This document shows positions 44,436 to 55,759 of a stretch of DNA of 64,000 nucleotides, piece by piece. A program made the translations under genes and the position numbers. The DNA comes from Melampsora larici-populina 98AG31 (taxonomy: Eukaryota; Basidiomycota; Pucciniomycetes; Pucciniales; Melampsoraceae), in NCBI RefSeq assembly GCF_000204055.1, contig NW_006768807.1, positions 219,497-283,496 on the forward strand, written 5' to 3'. The notes beneath the pieces are model-generated. The model worked only from the letters and a program-made list of their open reading frames with translations. It was not told the DNA's origin and searched no databases. Position 1 is the first letter of the stretch, and each line of letters starts with the position of its first letter.

Positions 44436-44786
44436 ATGTACAGCAATTTTACACATCCTTCATTTTCTCACGGATTTTTACATCAATATATCCATCCAAG
44501 TCAATTTTCAACGGAAGAGTTATTGATTTCATTTACCAACTTACCTCTTTTCGAAATTCCAATTGAAGATCCCGATCAATTGATAACGACTTTTCGACAT
44601 CTGCCTTTTTTCAATCACTCAGACGAGAATCCATTTGCAGATTCCGTTTTTAATTCTCCGATCACTTCTCAAGCTCTTTTTCTCCGATCTTGGAGGTATT
44701 GGTCAGATTTGGAAGAATACGAACAGCTGTATTTGGATCGACGCCTTCGGATTCAGACCCGATCCTTACTCCACCGACTTCTTTAG
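44436..44786 (+). CDS. Leader ORF of element 2 (116 aa, unknown)
   Basis: This ATG-started ORF lies between the 5' LTR and gag. It is rich in Phe, His and acidic residues (STEELLISFTNLPLFEIP, SDLEEYEQLYLDRRL). It ends before the gag Met at 44818. No family is recognised. It may be an upstream ORF that lowers gag translation, or a chance frame; most Ty3/Gypsy elements have no such protein. Confidence 0.35.
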   Translation: MYSNFTHPSFSHGFLHQYIHPSQFSTEELLISFTNLPLFEIPIEDPDQLITTFRHLPFFNHSDENPFADSVFNSPITSQALFLRSWRYWSDLEEYEQLYLDRRLRIQTRSLLHRLL

Positions 44787-44817
44787 ATTCAGATTCACTC
44801 CCAGATCTAGATCAGAT

Positions 44818-46463
44818 ATGAATCCATGGAGAGAAGGGAGGGAGAGTCCGACGGCATCTTCAGTCTTCGGAAGAGATAATCCGCCGCATCAAGGAACTAG
44901 CAGTGAGCTCTCGGATCCCCATGCCATCAGAATTGATTCTCCCCCAAGTTATCGCAACACTCGTCTCCCACAGTCTCAATCCCCTGTCTCTAGGCTGGCT
45001 CAAGGCTTGAGTAATTTGGAGTTCGCAATTAATAGAAGGAATGCGAATCAATCAGGACAACAGGGACCCGCGCACCACAACCGGCAACCTCTGGCGAACC
45101 TAGTTGGCGTTTGGCAGCACAAAGATACCAACGACAACATGGACTTGGAGCAGAGATTCCGAATTACACTTACCCTGGTCCGGTTTGGCCCAATGGACCA
45201 CCTTCCGATCTCCCACCTCCTCCTCCGCCACGCTACTCAGTTCCCCATGTCCCTCATTTCGCGGTACCACCTCCTCATTTTGTGCAGCAACCTGCACCTC
45301 AATTCGCTCAAAATCAGCCAAATTTTGCACAACATGCACAACCACCGCCTTTTGCCACCCCTCAACAACCACAATTCGCTCAGAATGCACAAGCTCCGCC
45401 TTTTGTGAACCCTCAATTTGGTCAAAATCCGCCAGGACAACCATTTGTGGACCCGAATCATATGCATCAACAACATATGCCACATTTTCATCAACCGCAG
45501 CCTCAATTTCAATTTACTCCGACGCCTAATGCTCCAAATTTTGCACCACAACCAGATTTTGGACATTATCAACATCAACCACAACCAGCTCAACAACAGA
45601 GATCAACGCCTACAGCCAGACCGGCCTCAAGAGCACCAACCATCAAAATGGTAACGGATTCAAGAGCGCCGAAAGTTCGTGATAATCTGCGTTATTATGG
45701 AGATGCAAAAGGCGTGAGACAGTTTTTGGTGGAGATTCATGATGAGTTGGATCAGATCGTATGGAAGGATGACAAGGCGAAAATTAACTGGATCGCTAGG
45801 CACTTCAATTCTACGAACTCATCGACTTCCTCAAGTACTCAAATTTGGTTTATGGGGTTGTTACAGAAGAACGCATTTCGACAAGGTTTTTTGAATCCTT
45901 ATGGCAATCTTAAAGCTTTGGTTTATGACTTACCGGAATTGCTGAACCTTGATAATTTTTTGGATGAATTGATCTATAAATTTGGCGACAAACATGCCGA
46001 TAAGACCTGTCGTGAAGAACTGGAGGCCTGCAAACAGGGGAAGATGTCAATCATCGACTATAACTCGAAATTCGAAATGTTATCTCTCAACGTCAAGAAA
46101 ACAGCAGAAGATAAGATTTTGTTATATGTAGAAGGCCTTCATCCCAGTATTCAGATGGAAGCGGCTAGGGTAGCAGGTTGGGTGAATGAGACGGATTTAG
46201 CTCAAAAGCAGGCTATGGCGGTGGAGGCGGCTGACATCTTAGATTTGCGTTCAAAGGTAGCTCAATCCCATCCCCACTTGAAGGTTCCAGGTGAAGTTTA
46301 TCGGCACCCAATTCATCATTCCATGATGAGACCAATGCATCATCAGGCTCAACATCAAGCTTCAAGTTCTGGTCGAAATGGCAATGGCCCTGTCCCAATG
46401 GATATTGACGTGAATGAAGTATTGATTCAACGGGACAGTTCAAACCCTTTTCCAGCCATTTGA
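44818..46463 (+). CDS. Element 2 gag (possible frameshift near 45,100)
   Basis: The main gag ORF (45111-46463) has a Pro/Gln-rich N-terminal part and the capsid-like region (WFMGLLQKNAFRQGF, DELIYKFGDKHADKTCREEL, ILLYVEGLHPSIQMEAARVAGW). It ends at TGA (46461-46463) just before a Cys-rich cluster. An ATG at 44818 opens another frame (MNPWREGRESPTASSVF...FAINRRN) that runs into 45,100 in a different register, so the natural gag may start there with a -1 change of frame. The zinc-finger-like cluster lies after the stop, in the pol frame. Confidence 0.75.
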
Positions 46464-49400
46464 CGTTTGTGCAACACTCAGAGCCTATGTTACGATTGTC
46501 TGAAAACTTACGATGACAAACACAAGAGGTTGAGAAGTTTGCATGGTAGGCAATCCTGCCCCAACCCCCCGGTTCGAATGGAAGAGAAATTGAAGTTTTT
46601 GCGAGCATCTGTCAATTCGGCTCTCAACTCAACACCCGCTCAAATTTCAGCCATCAATCTAGATGATGCGGAATATGAGGCCTATACGACTCTTCCTACT
46701 TCCACCATTGAAGAAACGACTCGTTTTGTTGAAACTTTCTGGGAAAATCTCTCAACACCCACTTATCCCTTGACAGTTCCATATACTCATCAACCAAGTG
46801 TACAAGAGGTTCGAGTAGATGCTGTTCGAGTTCAAGCAGATGGTGACAATCCACGTCGGTTCCTTGTTCCATTACGCATCATTTCTGATAACTTCCCCAT
46901 CGCAGTGATGGCACTAGTAGACACGGGCGCCAGTGATAGTTTCATTGATTTCGGATTTGCTGATCTTCATCGTTTGAATCTGAATAAAAAATTTGTTCCG
47001 CAGAGGGTTTTGGGTTTTGACGGTGGTTCGAGTACGAGTGTGACTAGAGAATGGTGTGGTGTCATGGATGTGATGGATGTCGAAGGAAAGCAGTCGAAGT
47101 TTAAGGCGAAATTAGGTGTCACGAAGCTCGGTAATGGTCATGATATAATTTTAGGGTTGCCATGGATGGTGGAAAATGAAGTAACGTTGCTAATGAGCAA
47201 GAAGGGTAGATGGCTTGAAATCGGTGGTAATGTTGTGTCAGCATGTTTAGTAGATGATGAAGTGGTGGATTTAGCATTAGTCTCTTGTGAGCCTAGTTCT
47301 TCGATCATTTCTTTTTCTTCCCCTTTAGATCACACAGCACCCATTCTTGACCAGGCTCCATCAAAATCTCCTCTTCTTTCCCCGGACAAGTCCTTTCTTT
47401 CTAATCTACCAAAGAGTTGTGAAAAGTACTTACATGTTTTTTCTCCGCAGGAATCTGTATTACCTCCCCATAGATCGTTCGATATTGCAATTGATCTTAA
47501 ACCGGGTTGTGAACCTCCATTTGGAGGATTATATAACCTTGCCCCTAATGAGCAATCCAAATTGAAGACTTACCTCAATGATCAGTTAAGTAAAGGCTTC
47601 ATTCGGCCTTCCAAGTCTCCTGCAGCAGCCCCCATCTTTTTTGTGAAAGTTCCTGGTAAGAAAAACAGACCCTGCGTCGACTATCGGGGACTGAACAAAA
47701 TAACCAAGAGAGACAGCTACCCTATCCCAGTGATGTCTTGGTTATTGAATCAACTGAGAGGTTGCAAGCATTTTGCAAAAATTGACCTGAAAGCAGCTTT
47801 TAACTTACTGAGAGTAGCAGAAGGCGATGAATGGAAGACTGCCTTCCGGACTCCATGGGGTTTGTTTGAGTACACGGTGATGCCATTTGGCTTGGCTAAC
47901 GCTCCTGCAGTATTTCAGCGGTTTATTCAATGGGTACTCAGGGAGTATTTAGATGTCTTTTGTTTTGTCTACCTTGATGATATACTAATCTTTTCGAAAA
48001 ATGCAGAAGATCACGAACTACACATCGAAAAGGTATTATCAAAATTGTCAGAACATAAGCTTACTGCCTCTCCCGAGAAATGTCAATTTTTTGCTACAGA
48101 AGTTATTTTTTTAGGTTTCGTCATTTCGACCAGTGGCATTAGCATGGATCCTTCGAAACTCAGGACGATAGCTGATTGGCCTTTTCCTCAAGACCTATCA
48201 GAACTACAGCGTTTTCTGGGCTTTTCAAATTTCGATCGGCGATTCATTGCAGATTTTCCCCGTATTGTGGGACCGCTTACAGCACTTACGGCGAAAACCG
48301 CTAATGCGATAACAGGGCTGAAGCAAGATTTGGCAAAGAAGTCCTTTAATGAGCTACGTCGCCTATTTTCTGCAGCCCCGTTTTTGCTTCATTTTGACTT
48401 CAATCTTCCGCGTGTCGTACAAGTTGATGCCTCCGGTTACGCTTATTCAGGAATATTGTCGCAGAAATCCGATCAAGGAGAGTTGCGTCCAGTGGCTTAT
48501 TTTTCCAAGAAATTGACTGAAGCGGAGCGTCGTTGGCAAATTCACGATCAAGAGTTAGGAGCAATAGTAGTGTGCTTTCATGAGTGGAGAGCATGGTTAA
48601 TGGGTACGGACATACCAGTTGCTGTCTTATCTGACCACGCAAATCTGCGTTATTTTATGACTTCACAAGCTTTGACTCCGAGACAGGCGCGATGGGCGTC
48701 GTTTTTAGGAGAGTTTAACTTCGAGATCTTGCATACCCCAGGAAAATCAAACCCGGCTGATCCGGCTTCTAGGAGATCGGATTTCGTGTGTGGGAAAGAA
48801 GATTCTTCGAGAGTGATTTTGTTGGGGACAAGGGAGATCAAAGAGGCAGGCATCAGCGCGATCCATGTGAAGAACCCGGGGAGTTTTGATGTTTCCGCTT
48901 ACATGCCAATTTCTGCACCTTAGAAAGAAAGGATTGTGAATGCTTACCACGCTGATGATTTGATTGCAGGAGTGCATCCCGCGTTCTTATACTTCCTAGA
49001 AGGCTTATGGTGGTGGAGGGATCGGGTCTATGTTCCATTTTTCTTGCGTAAAGAAATCTTGAAGGAGATTCACGAATCCTCGACGGGTGGACATTGGGGA
49101 AGTATGAAGACACTGGATTTGCTAACCCGCTCCTTTGGTTGGCCAAACCTTCGTCGTGATGTTATAGAATTTCTCAAGGAATGCACCAGCTGTCAACAAG
49201 TTAAGGTGGACCATCGAGCCCCACAAGGACAACTAATTCCGCTCCCTATACCAGATCGACCATGGTCAACGATTGGAGTTGATTTTATCGTCAAACTACC
49301 ACTTTCAAATGAGTTTGATTCAGTCATGGTGGTGGTCGACCATTTTTCCAAAGCCGCGCATTTTATTCCGGCGAAAGAATCTTGGACAGCTGATGATTTA

Positions 49401-50438
49401 GCAACTGCTTTCGTAGCACAGGTGTTTAGGTTCCACGGATTGCCTGACGTCATCGTTTCGGATCGAGGCACCACTCTGGTTTCCGGGTTCTGGACGAGTG
49501 TTTTACGATTGCTGCGTGTATCGCCGGCACCGTCGACGGCCTTTCATCCCCAGACGGACGGGCAAGTCGAACGCCTGAACGCCTTGTTGGAGGATTATTT
49601 ACGCCACTTTGTTTCTGAAGACCAGGATGATTGGACTCGATGGCTGCCAATGGCGGAATTCTCATATAACAATTCGGCTTCCAGTTCGACAAAGATGTCA
49701 CCGTTCTTTGCGCTCCAGGGATATCATCCACGTTTTAATTCTCTGACAGGATCATCGGGAAGACCCAACGCTGACAAATTCGTTGAACACATGCAGGATG
49801 TTCAGCAACGGATGGCATTGAATCTCGCATGTGCGAAGGAGACCCAGGCACGATACTACAATAAAGATCGGCGGGTGGAGAAGATTTACCAACCTGGCGA
49901 TTTGGTCTGGCTGTCAAGAAAACATCTCAAGACGAAAAGACCGAATAACAAACTTGATGTGCGAAGATTGGGACCTTTTCGCGTAGTGAAGATGATAGGA
50001 AGGAATGCAGCTGAGTTGGACCTACCTTCAGATTTACGCCGTCTTCATCCAGTATTCAATGTTTCTCTCCTGATGCCGTTTGTAGGAAAAGCAGAAGAAT
50101 TTTCGGTTGCAGAAAGAACTCGCTGGGGGTCACTTCTGATCCAGGAAGATCTACAAGTCAAAACCATCTTGGATTATCGATCAGACTTGCTGGGTATTCA
50201 CGAATACTTAGTACGCTTTGGAGAGACTTCAATGTTGGACGATCGATGGGTGCCGTTATCTCAACTGCCGCTCAATTTGGACGTTTTTTTGGAAAGGTTT
50301 CACCGTCTCAGCCCCGCTTTAGGCCCTGGTCCAAGTCAATATGTTTGGATCGCAAGAGCAAAGCGCCGTGTAGATGAGGAACACCATCAATTACAACAAT
50401 TACGAACAACTACCTTGGAAAATGGATTTTTAGCGTGA
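46464..50438 (+). pseudogene. Element 2 pol: protease, RT, RNase H, integrase, with TAG at 48921
   Basis: It is in the same frame as gag. Features in order are C-x2-C cluster LCYDCLKTYDDKH, protease ALVDTGASDSFID, RT (FFVKVPGKKNRPCVDYR, active site FVYLDDILIF), RNase H (VQVDASGYAYSGILSQ, LSDHANLRYF), a TAG stop (48921-48923), then the HHCC integrase finger and core (IGVDFIVKLP, VSDRGTTLV, QTDGQVERLN) with D, D, E. The frame is otherwise open to 50438, ending with a degenerate chromodomain. Two nonsense codons split an otherwise intact polyprotein. Confidence 0.88.
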
Positions 50439-50538
50439 TTGCCAACCCCTGTGTGCCTAAACAAGCCATTCAAGATGTGGGTATGTGAAGGCGGTCGCGA
50501 ATTTTTTGCCACTGACAGGTATAAGCGAGGTCATAATT

Positions 50539-50903
50539 TGTCATGAACCTTGCACGCTGTAACAATTTGTAACACAACGTCTAGAAGAATAGGGCTAATA
50601 TTTATAATAGCTAGTTAAGAACATATGACGTATGTATATGATTTGTGAGAAGGAACAAGGAACGCGGATAACGGTTGTTTATTCAATTTTATGTTATTAC
50701 TTCTCTTATATATACTTTGTTGTTTCTAATACTTTGTTGCTCTTTTCTTCATCGGAATAATCATTTATCTTATTTCTCTCTTCGTTTTTGACATCTCCGC
50801 TTTGAGATAGAAAACCGCGTCCCAAGAAGAATTATCGTTAAACAGTACCGAAAGACTTCTCCGTTCTGAGAAGTCTAGTTACCGTACATCCCAGACCTTT
50901 ACA
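50539..50903 (+). repeat. 3' LTR of element 2
   Basis: It is identical to the 5' LTR except for two transitions that I found (GGCGTA to GACGTA; TGTAAGAAG to TGTGAGAAG). Confidence 0.93.
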
Positions 50904-51679
50904 AAAATGCAACGATTGAAGAGTGGACAGAATGTCATGAAAAGTTATTACACCTCATCAATACGGACCTGAAGGAAGTTGGACAGCTCGTCAGGATATT
51001 TGGTGACCTGTTTCACAATCGTGTGGCCACCCTTTGCTTCATGGCATACTCTCATCTTGATAAACAATCGAGAGTCCTGAAGGAGATCCTAGAAGATGGA
51101 TCAATAATGGAAGGTGCTCACATACCACCCATCATGCGTATTGCCAACATCCTTGATCTTTCATCGGACACAGTAAGTTGGGAGAAATTGAGTAAAGAAG
51201 AGATTTTGGAGAAGATTTTCCAATTGATAGAGACTATGAATGGTGTAGTACTCTTACCTGCTGGCCATAAGTCTCAAGTATTTGATCATGCTTGGAATCG
51301 TGAATATACAATGTATCGTCTTAGCCAAAAGAAAGATAGGCTTTCAGAACTCTTCTCAGTTCGTATCAAAAACCTTGCAAGCCTTTCTGATAAACATGAT
51401 CTAAAAATCCCGTTTGAATGGTTGAACATGCTTCCTGACACAGAGGTTGAAGCGAGTTTAGGAGAGGCGCTGATTTGTCTTCACGTCAACTTACACTTTG
51501 ACTTACTCAAAGAATTGAAGGTTATCTTGAGATCACAGCCAAGGAGGGCTAGCACGAACTCTCGAATCATTGGTACTTGGACTGACAACCTCCCAGAACA
51601 CCTTCTGATAAAGACTCCAGAGTTCAAAAGATTCTTTGCGCTACGAGACCAGAAAGTCAAAGGTTTAGGTCCTGTATAA

Positions 51680-53401
51680 AATTTCGAAAAGGTATGTCTT
51701 TGTAAAAATTCGGTTTTTGGAGAGCAGGAGTGAATTTATGTTGAAAACTCCAATCGACGAGAAGAGAGTAAAAGAACTTAAAGCTTACATACGTATGAAA
51801 GAAGGCTCAGATACTTTAACAAATCTAAGAAGAAGCACAAGAAGATTTAACTATTAGACGAGATTTGAAGATCAAGAACATTGCCCCAATCGAATTTCAC
51901 TCACACTCAATATCTTATATACTAACCCCCTTGTCCAAAGTACTTCTCTTTTCCCCATCTTTGGGAAGAGAAGTACGTACCTTTTCATCTTTCTCTCGAT
52001 GCGTGTTTTCAACTAATTAACATATGTACCGGATACGTTTCTATTTGAATTTCTCTATCGTTTGTCACAGAAGTCTTGTCTCTGTCGCTAGTCCAAAGAT
52101 CAGTTATCAAACTTGAGATAACTTACACTAACATATCTGACTCGATATTCTGAACCTGCTAATAGGTCAGAAGACCTTTATCAGATCCTTGTTGGTTGTG
52201 CAGCGTGCTTATCAAAGCCATCGTGCTTTTTACCAGTTCCCTTATCCCTTACCCGTGATTCAAGACACTCAGACATTCATAATTTACTTTCTCTGCGTGC
52301 AGATCAGCTTCACATTTTGCAGCTGGATAGTCTCCCGTCTGGTATTCCGCTGTTGTATCATGAGTTCACCGTGTCTTGCACACTTGATATAGTATGTTCT
52401 ACATACTTGATGGAGTTCAAATAACGAGGCAAGTGGGTGGTAATTAACTGTGATAACCTAAGTGATTTTTACGGGAAATTCACCAAAGACTTCACCAAAG
52501 ATTGTATGAGTTAGTCACTATGCATGATTGGGAGCATACAAATACACGCTGAAGGATACCCAAGAAAGCCTTATCTTCTATCCTTTTAGTCAGTGCTAAT
52601 CAGTAGTGAAGCGTTGTATGGTATGACATCTGGAGGCATTTTATAAGGACAAATTGTGATATGATAAGGAGAAAACCATTCGACTAAATGTTTCTAATGA
52701 AGGCGGTTCTCTGCTGCGTTAGTATTGTTGGATTTGCTCTTCTATTCTTAGCTACTCAATTTGATTATGAGGAGGTAGATGAAATATACACGCTGATATG
52801 TTCCCATTGTAACTTTTCCTTGACTTCTTATTTCGTTTGGTGTGTTCCTGTTTTTACGATGTCTCTGGATTCTCTGGCAAGACAGGGCACAACAGGGTGA
52901 AAGGCATAGGCGGAACGCCATCACATGTAAACGCAACAGCTGGAAAATTGTGAGATTTAGATTTTTGCCACCTGGGTGCGATGAGCGAGAAACAAATATT
53001 GATCTCATAATACTGGAACAGCCTGATAAGAGAAGCAAGAAGCACAGAATTGGAAATGAGAATACTGAGAAACGAGAAACACCGGATGAACGTAACCCAA
53101 GGTTCAAACGGTGATGGGTATCGAATGAGTGGTGACGATATGTCTGCTTTATGAGCCGCATCTGCATTCGTTCTTGATAGCGCAAGTCGAGATCTCTGGG
53201 GGATGGGAATGCCCTGCTTCTATACATCGATCTGAATGTTGATCGCATACATACTCTGGATCAATGATGTCGGGAGTTACTCGTCTGGAATCTCCGATAT
53301 TGACCAGAACCCTTCTGTTAGGCCTAGTTATGTGACTAGCTTCAGGTTTTGACGAGAGAAGATTGAGGAATTGAAAATAATCATTCATTGTGCATACCAT
53401 C
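51680..53401. other. Intergenic, 3' flank of copy E within the segmental duplication
   Basis: No gene is supported. The 52280-53045 part matches the flank of copy D (40795-41480) in colinear pieces. The ORF at 52688-52900 (hydrophobic start) has no intact counterpart in the D-side copy, so it is treated as non-coding. Confidence 0.55.
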
Positions 53402-54890
53402 CTAAATAGGTCTCTTGATTAAATATGCTGCTAGAGGATCGGAAGACAAGGCAATGGTATGAGATCTGCTGTTAGATTGGATTTGATAGCTATTGAAAAC
53501 CCTTTCGGAGACTCACATTGCACGCCCACAAGTGTCCTTTTTGACTCCGCCTCCTGGGGTGTGATTAGTCACTCTTCGATGTGATCCCGAACATTCGATA
53601 AAATCACATTTCCCATGGGCTTTACTACACTCAGCATTTTTACATCTATCAAGGTTCAAATTCCCACACGATTGCTCACTGACCGGCAGACCTCGCGATA
53701 GTTTCATCTGACCTGTCCATGGCGACCTAGGAAACGAATTTTATACTTGACGAATTCTCTTTGATGGTGGAGTGTATTTCAATTTACTCTGTTGTACTAA
53801 ACTTGATGTTCTCGCTCTCGCGTTAATAGGGTGACCTGGTTTCCAGTTCTTGATATATAGAAGCTCACTTGAGTCAAAATCATCGAATGGCAAATGAGGG
53901 CTGTTAAAAAACTCGCGACGCAAAGCCTCATCATACCATATGATATGGTACCATTCACCCCATGAGTCATACATGATTTTCAATTCCTTGAGGTGTTGAA
54001 AATATTTCTTGAGGGAATCATGACTACTAGTACAGGGAATGTCTAATTGCAAAGCTTCACGGTAAGCGGAGGCGACTCTTCTCCATTCAATTGAATATGC
54101 AATGTTGATTTTTTTGCTGATATTCTTCAATATCAACTTTGATTCTTTAATTTCGGGATCACATTGAAGCACATGTGTATCGTCAGAATATTCAGTTGAT
54201 GTGATTTCATATAAGCTCTTCTCTGTCAATGAATTTGTATTGAGGTAATTCTTTAATGAAAGATATCGGAAAATCCTTAGGTCTCTGAGAACTTCGCTCG
54301 AATTGTCTGACCATCTTAAAAACCCTCCTCTCGGTATTCGTGAACGGTTTCGTTGATCGCTTTCCTAACATGAGAAACTTTTCTGGAACTTGAAGCTTTT
54401 GTCTTCTGAAATCTTGATGGAGATATAGAACCGGAGGAGTGTGAGGAAGTTGAGTCGATTTGAGTGGTGTTCAACATCATATCTCCTACGGCTTCTTCTT
54501 GATCTTTTCTCCTCCTCCTTTCATTATACAATTGTGGTCACGCCGGTACCTCCAATTGCTCAATTACCACTCGTCGATTTTCCTCAGTGTCCGTTCGACT
54601 GGCTCTGGCATAATCCACGGAAGAGTTCCATGCATTGAAGCCTCTGGCAGAGGCGGGTTTCCACCCATCGGGTATGAAGGTCTACCATCGATCATATCAT
54701 TTTCGATTGCATCCTGAGCCAGAACTGAGTAGTAGTACTGAAACCATGGATCTTGATATGGAATGATCATTTGACGAAGTTGATAAATTGAGTATCTTAG
54801 GCATCTTTCACCCCGAACATACATCTTAAACAACTCATTAACCCTGTCCGAGATAATTTGATTACGGAAAAGTTGATTCTGATTATCCAT
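53402..54890 (-). CDS. Uncharacterised protein with two C-x4-C-x3-H units (404 aa, 5 exons)
   Basis: The proposed exons are 54568-54890, 54324-54517, 53788-54222, 53517-53712 and 53402-53468 (minus), with phases 2, 1, 1 and 2 all consistent. Introns are 50, 101, 75 and 48 bp. The second intron uses a weak GTTTTT donor and is the least certain. The N-terminus (MDNQNQLFRNQIISDRV...YVRGERCLRYSIYQLRQM) looks helical. The middle is Ser-rich with basic runs, then an aromatic-rich part (WYHIIWYDEALRREFF). Exon 4 carries CKNAECSKAH and CDFIECSGSH, two tandem C-x4-C-x3-H units with a further upstream Cys, suggesting zinc binding. No known family is recognised. Its 3' gene end faces the copy E flank. 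Confidence 0.55.
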
Positions 54891-55759
54891 GTGACGAAAT
54901 GAAGTTCTGAACGCAATATCAGGAATTTTGAATCGTTTTAAAATCTTGATTTGTGACAATAGTCAAGTAAACAAATTGAGGGAAATAATTGGTCGTTAAC
55001 TTTGAAACTCTGCACGATTTTCTTTCTGACAAAGTTGACCACTTACTCTGAATAACCTTGAATTCGCCCATCCACCGGGTTGGTTCAATTATCCACCCGT
55101 TTATTATATTATTTCATCTCATTCGCGAAATTTCTATCGAACCTGTTGATCCCTTCGAATAATGTGAATGAAACCAACAAAGAAATTACCGAGCAGTGGC
55201 ACCTTCTGTGATTCAAATGAGGTTTTCCGTCGATTTCCACGCATATATTCTACCATTACCAACCCACAAATCTCATGAAAAGGCATAGAATACGATCAAA
55301 GTTGTGTTATTCCTTATGAACAGCAGCAACGAGATATGATCAAGACGACCATGGCGCTGCAACTGCCAATCAAGATGTATCAGATTCCAGAATTCGACGT
55401 GTCCCAGGCGATTTGACTAACTGCACTCGAACTGTTGAATCCGGGCATCCTTGTTGACTATGAGAGTGTCGACTGGAAAATGGTGAACACCTCTACTTGC
55501 AATCGACTTTGCTTGTATCGCACATCCATATGTAGGAGTCACTACTGATTGTTAATTTGACAAACTCGGTCCTGCTGTGACTTTGCTAAATTTACTCGCT
55601 ATTCTCATGTTAATTTGAATGGCGAGATGAACTAGAGTGAGAGATCTAATATGTAAGAAAAGTAGAAAACACACAATTGCTTAGCTTTTTTTGAAACTTC
55701 TTTTGATACAAAACTGAGAGTTTCTGCACTATCAGATAATTTATAAAGAAACAGCTTAT
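54891..55759. other. Intergenic between the uncharacterised gene and the phosphatase
   Basis: This is the upstream region of the uncharacterised gene and the 3' flank of the phosphatase. No further ORF or repeat of note was seen. Confidence 0.5.

Larger units (their letters stand above)
43905..50903 (+). mobile_element. Ty3/Gypsy LTR retrotransposon, element 2 (6,999 bp)
   Basis: The LTRs are 43905-44269 and 50539-50903 (365 bp each, TG...CA), with two transitions between them by eye. The 5-bp target duplication is AAAAT (43900-43904 and 50904-50908). The internal region codes for gag-pol in one frame from 45111 to 50438 with two in-frame stops. The polyprotein order is gag, zinc-finger-like Cys/His cluster, protease, RT, RNase H, integrase and a chromodomain-like tail (TILDYRSDLLGIHEYLVRF). 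It belongs to the same broad lineage as element 1 but is clearly a different family. The site is inside copy E. Confidence 0.95.
42180..51679 (+). pseudogene. Secreted-protein family, copy E, split by element 2
   Basis: The coding parts are 42180-43904 (575 codons) and 50909-51679 (257 codons including stop), interrupted by the retrotransposon at 43905-50903 and one extra AAAAT. Without the insertion the frame is continuous and would give 831 aa, intronless like copy D. The signal peptide core is FLFLIIRFNLFFSVVVA; motif 1 is SYSLWNSLGILDGVS (Phe replaced by Ser), followed by FSFFQHQP. The lysine-rich run is RGKGKTKKKSKK. The insertion falls inside the block KFENATIEEW, early in the C-terminal domain, so the truncated product (ending after about 12 codons of LTR sequence) would lack most of that domain. 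The break is recent, because both LTRs and both coding halves are well kept. Confidence 0.9.

Noticed and set aside
52688..52900. Small ORF with signal-like start downstream of copy E
   Set aside because: The duplicated counterpart near copy D (41100-41390) does not keep the frame, so coding is not supported.
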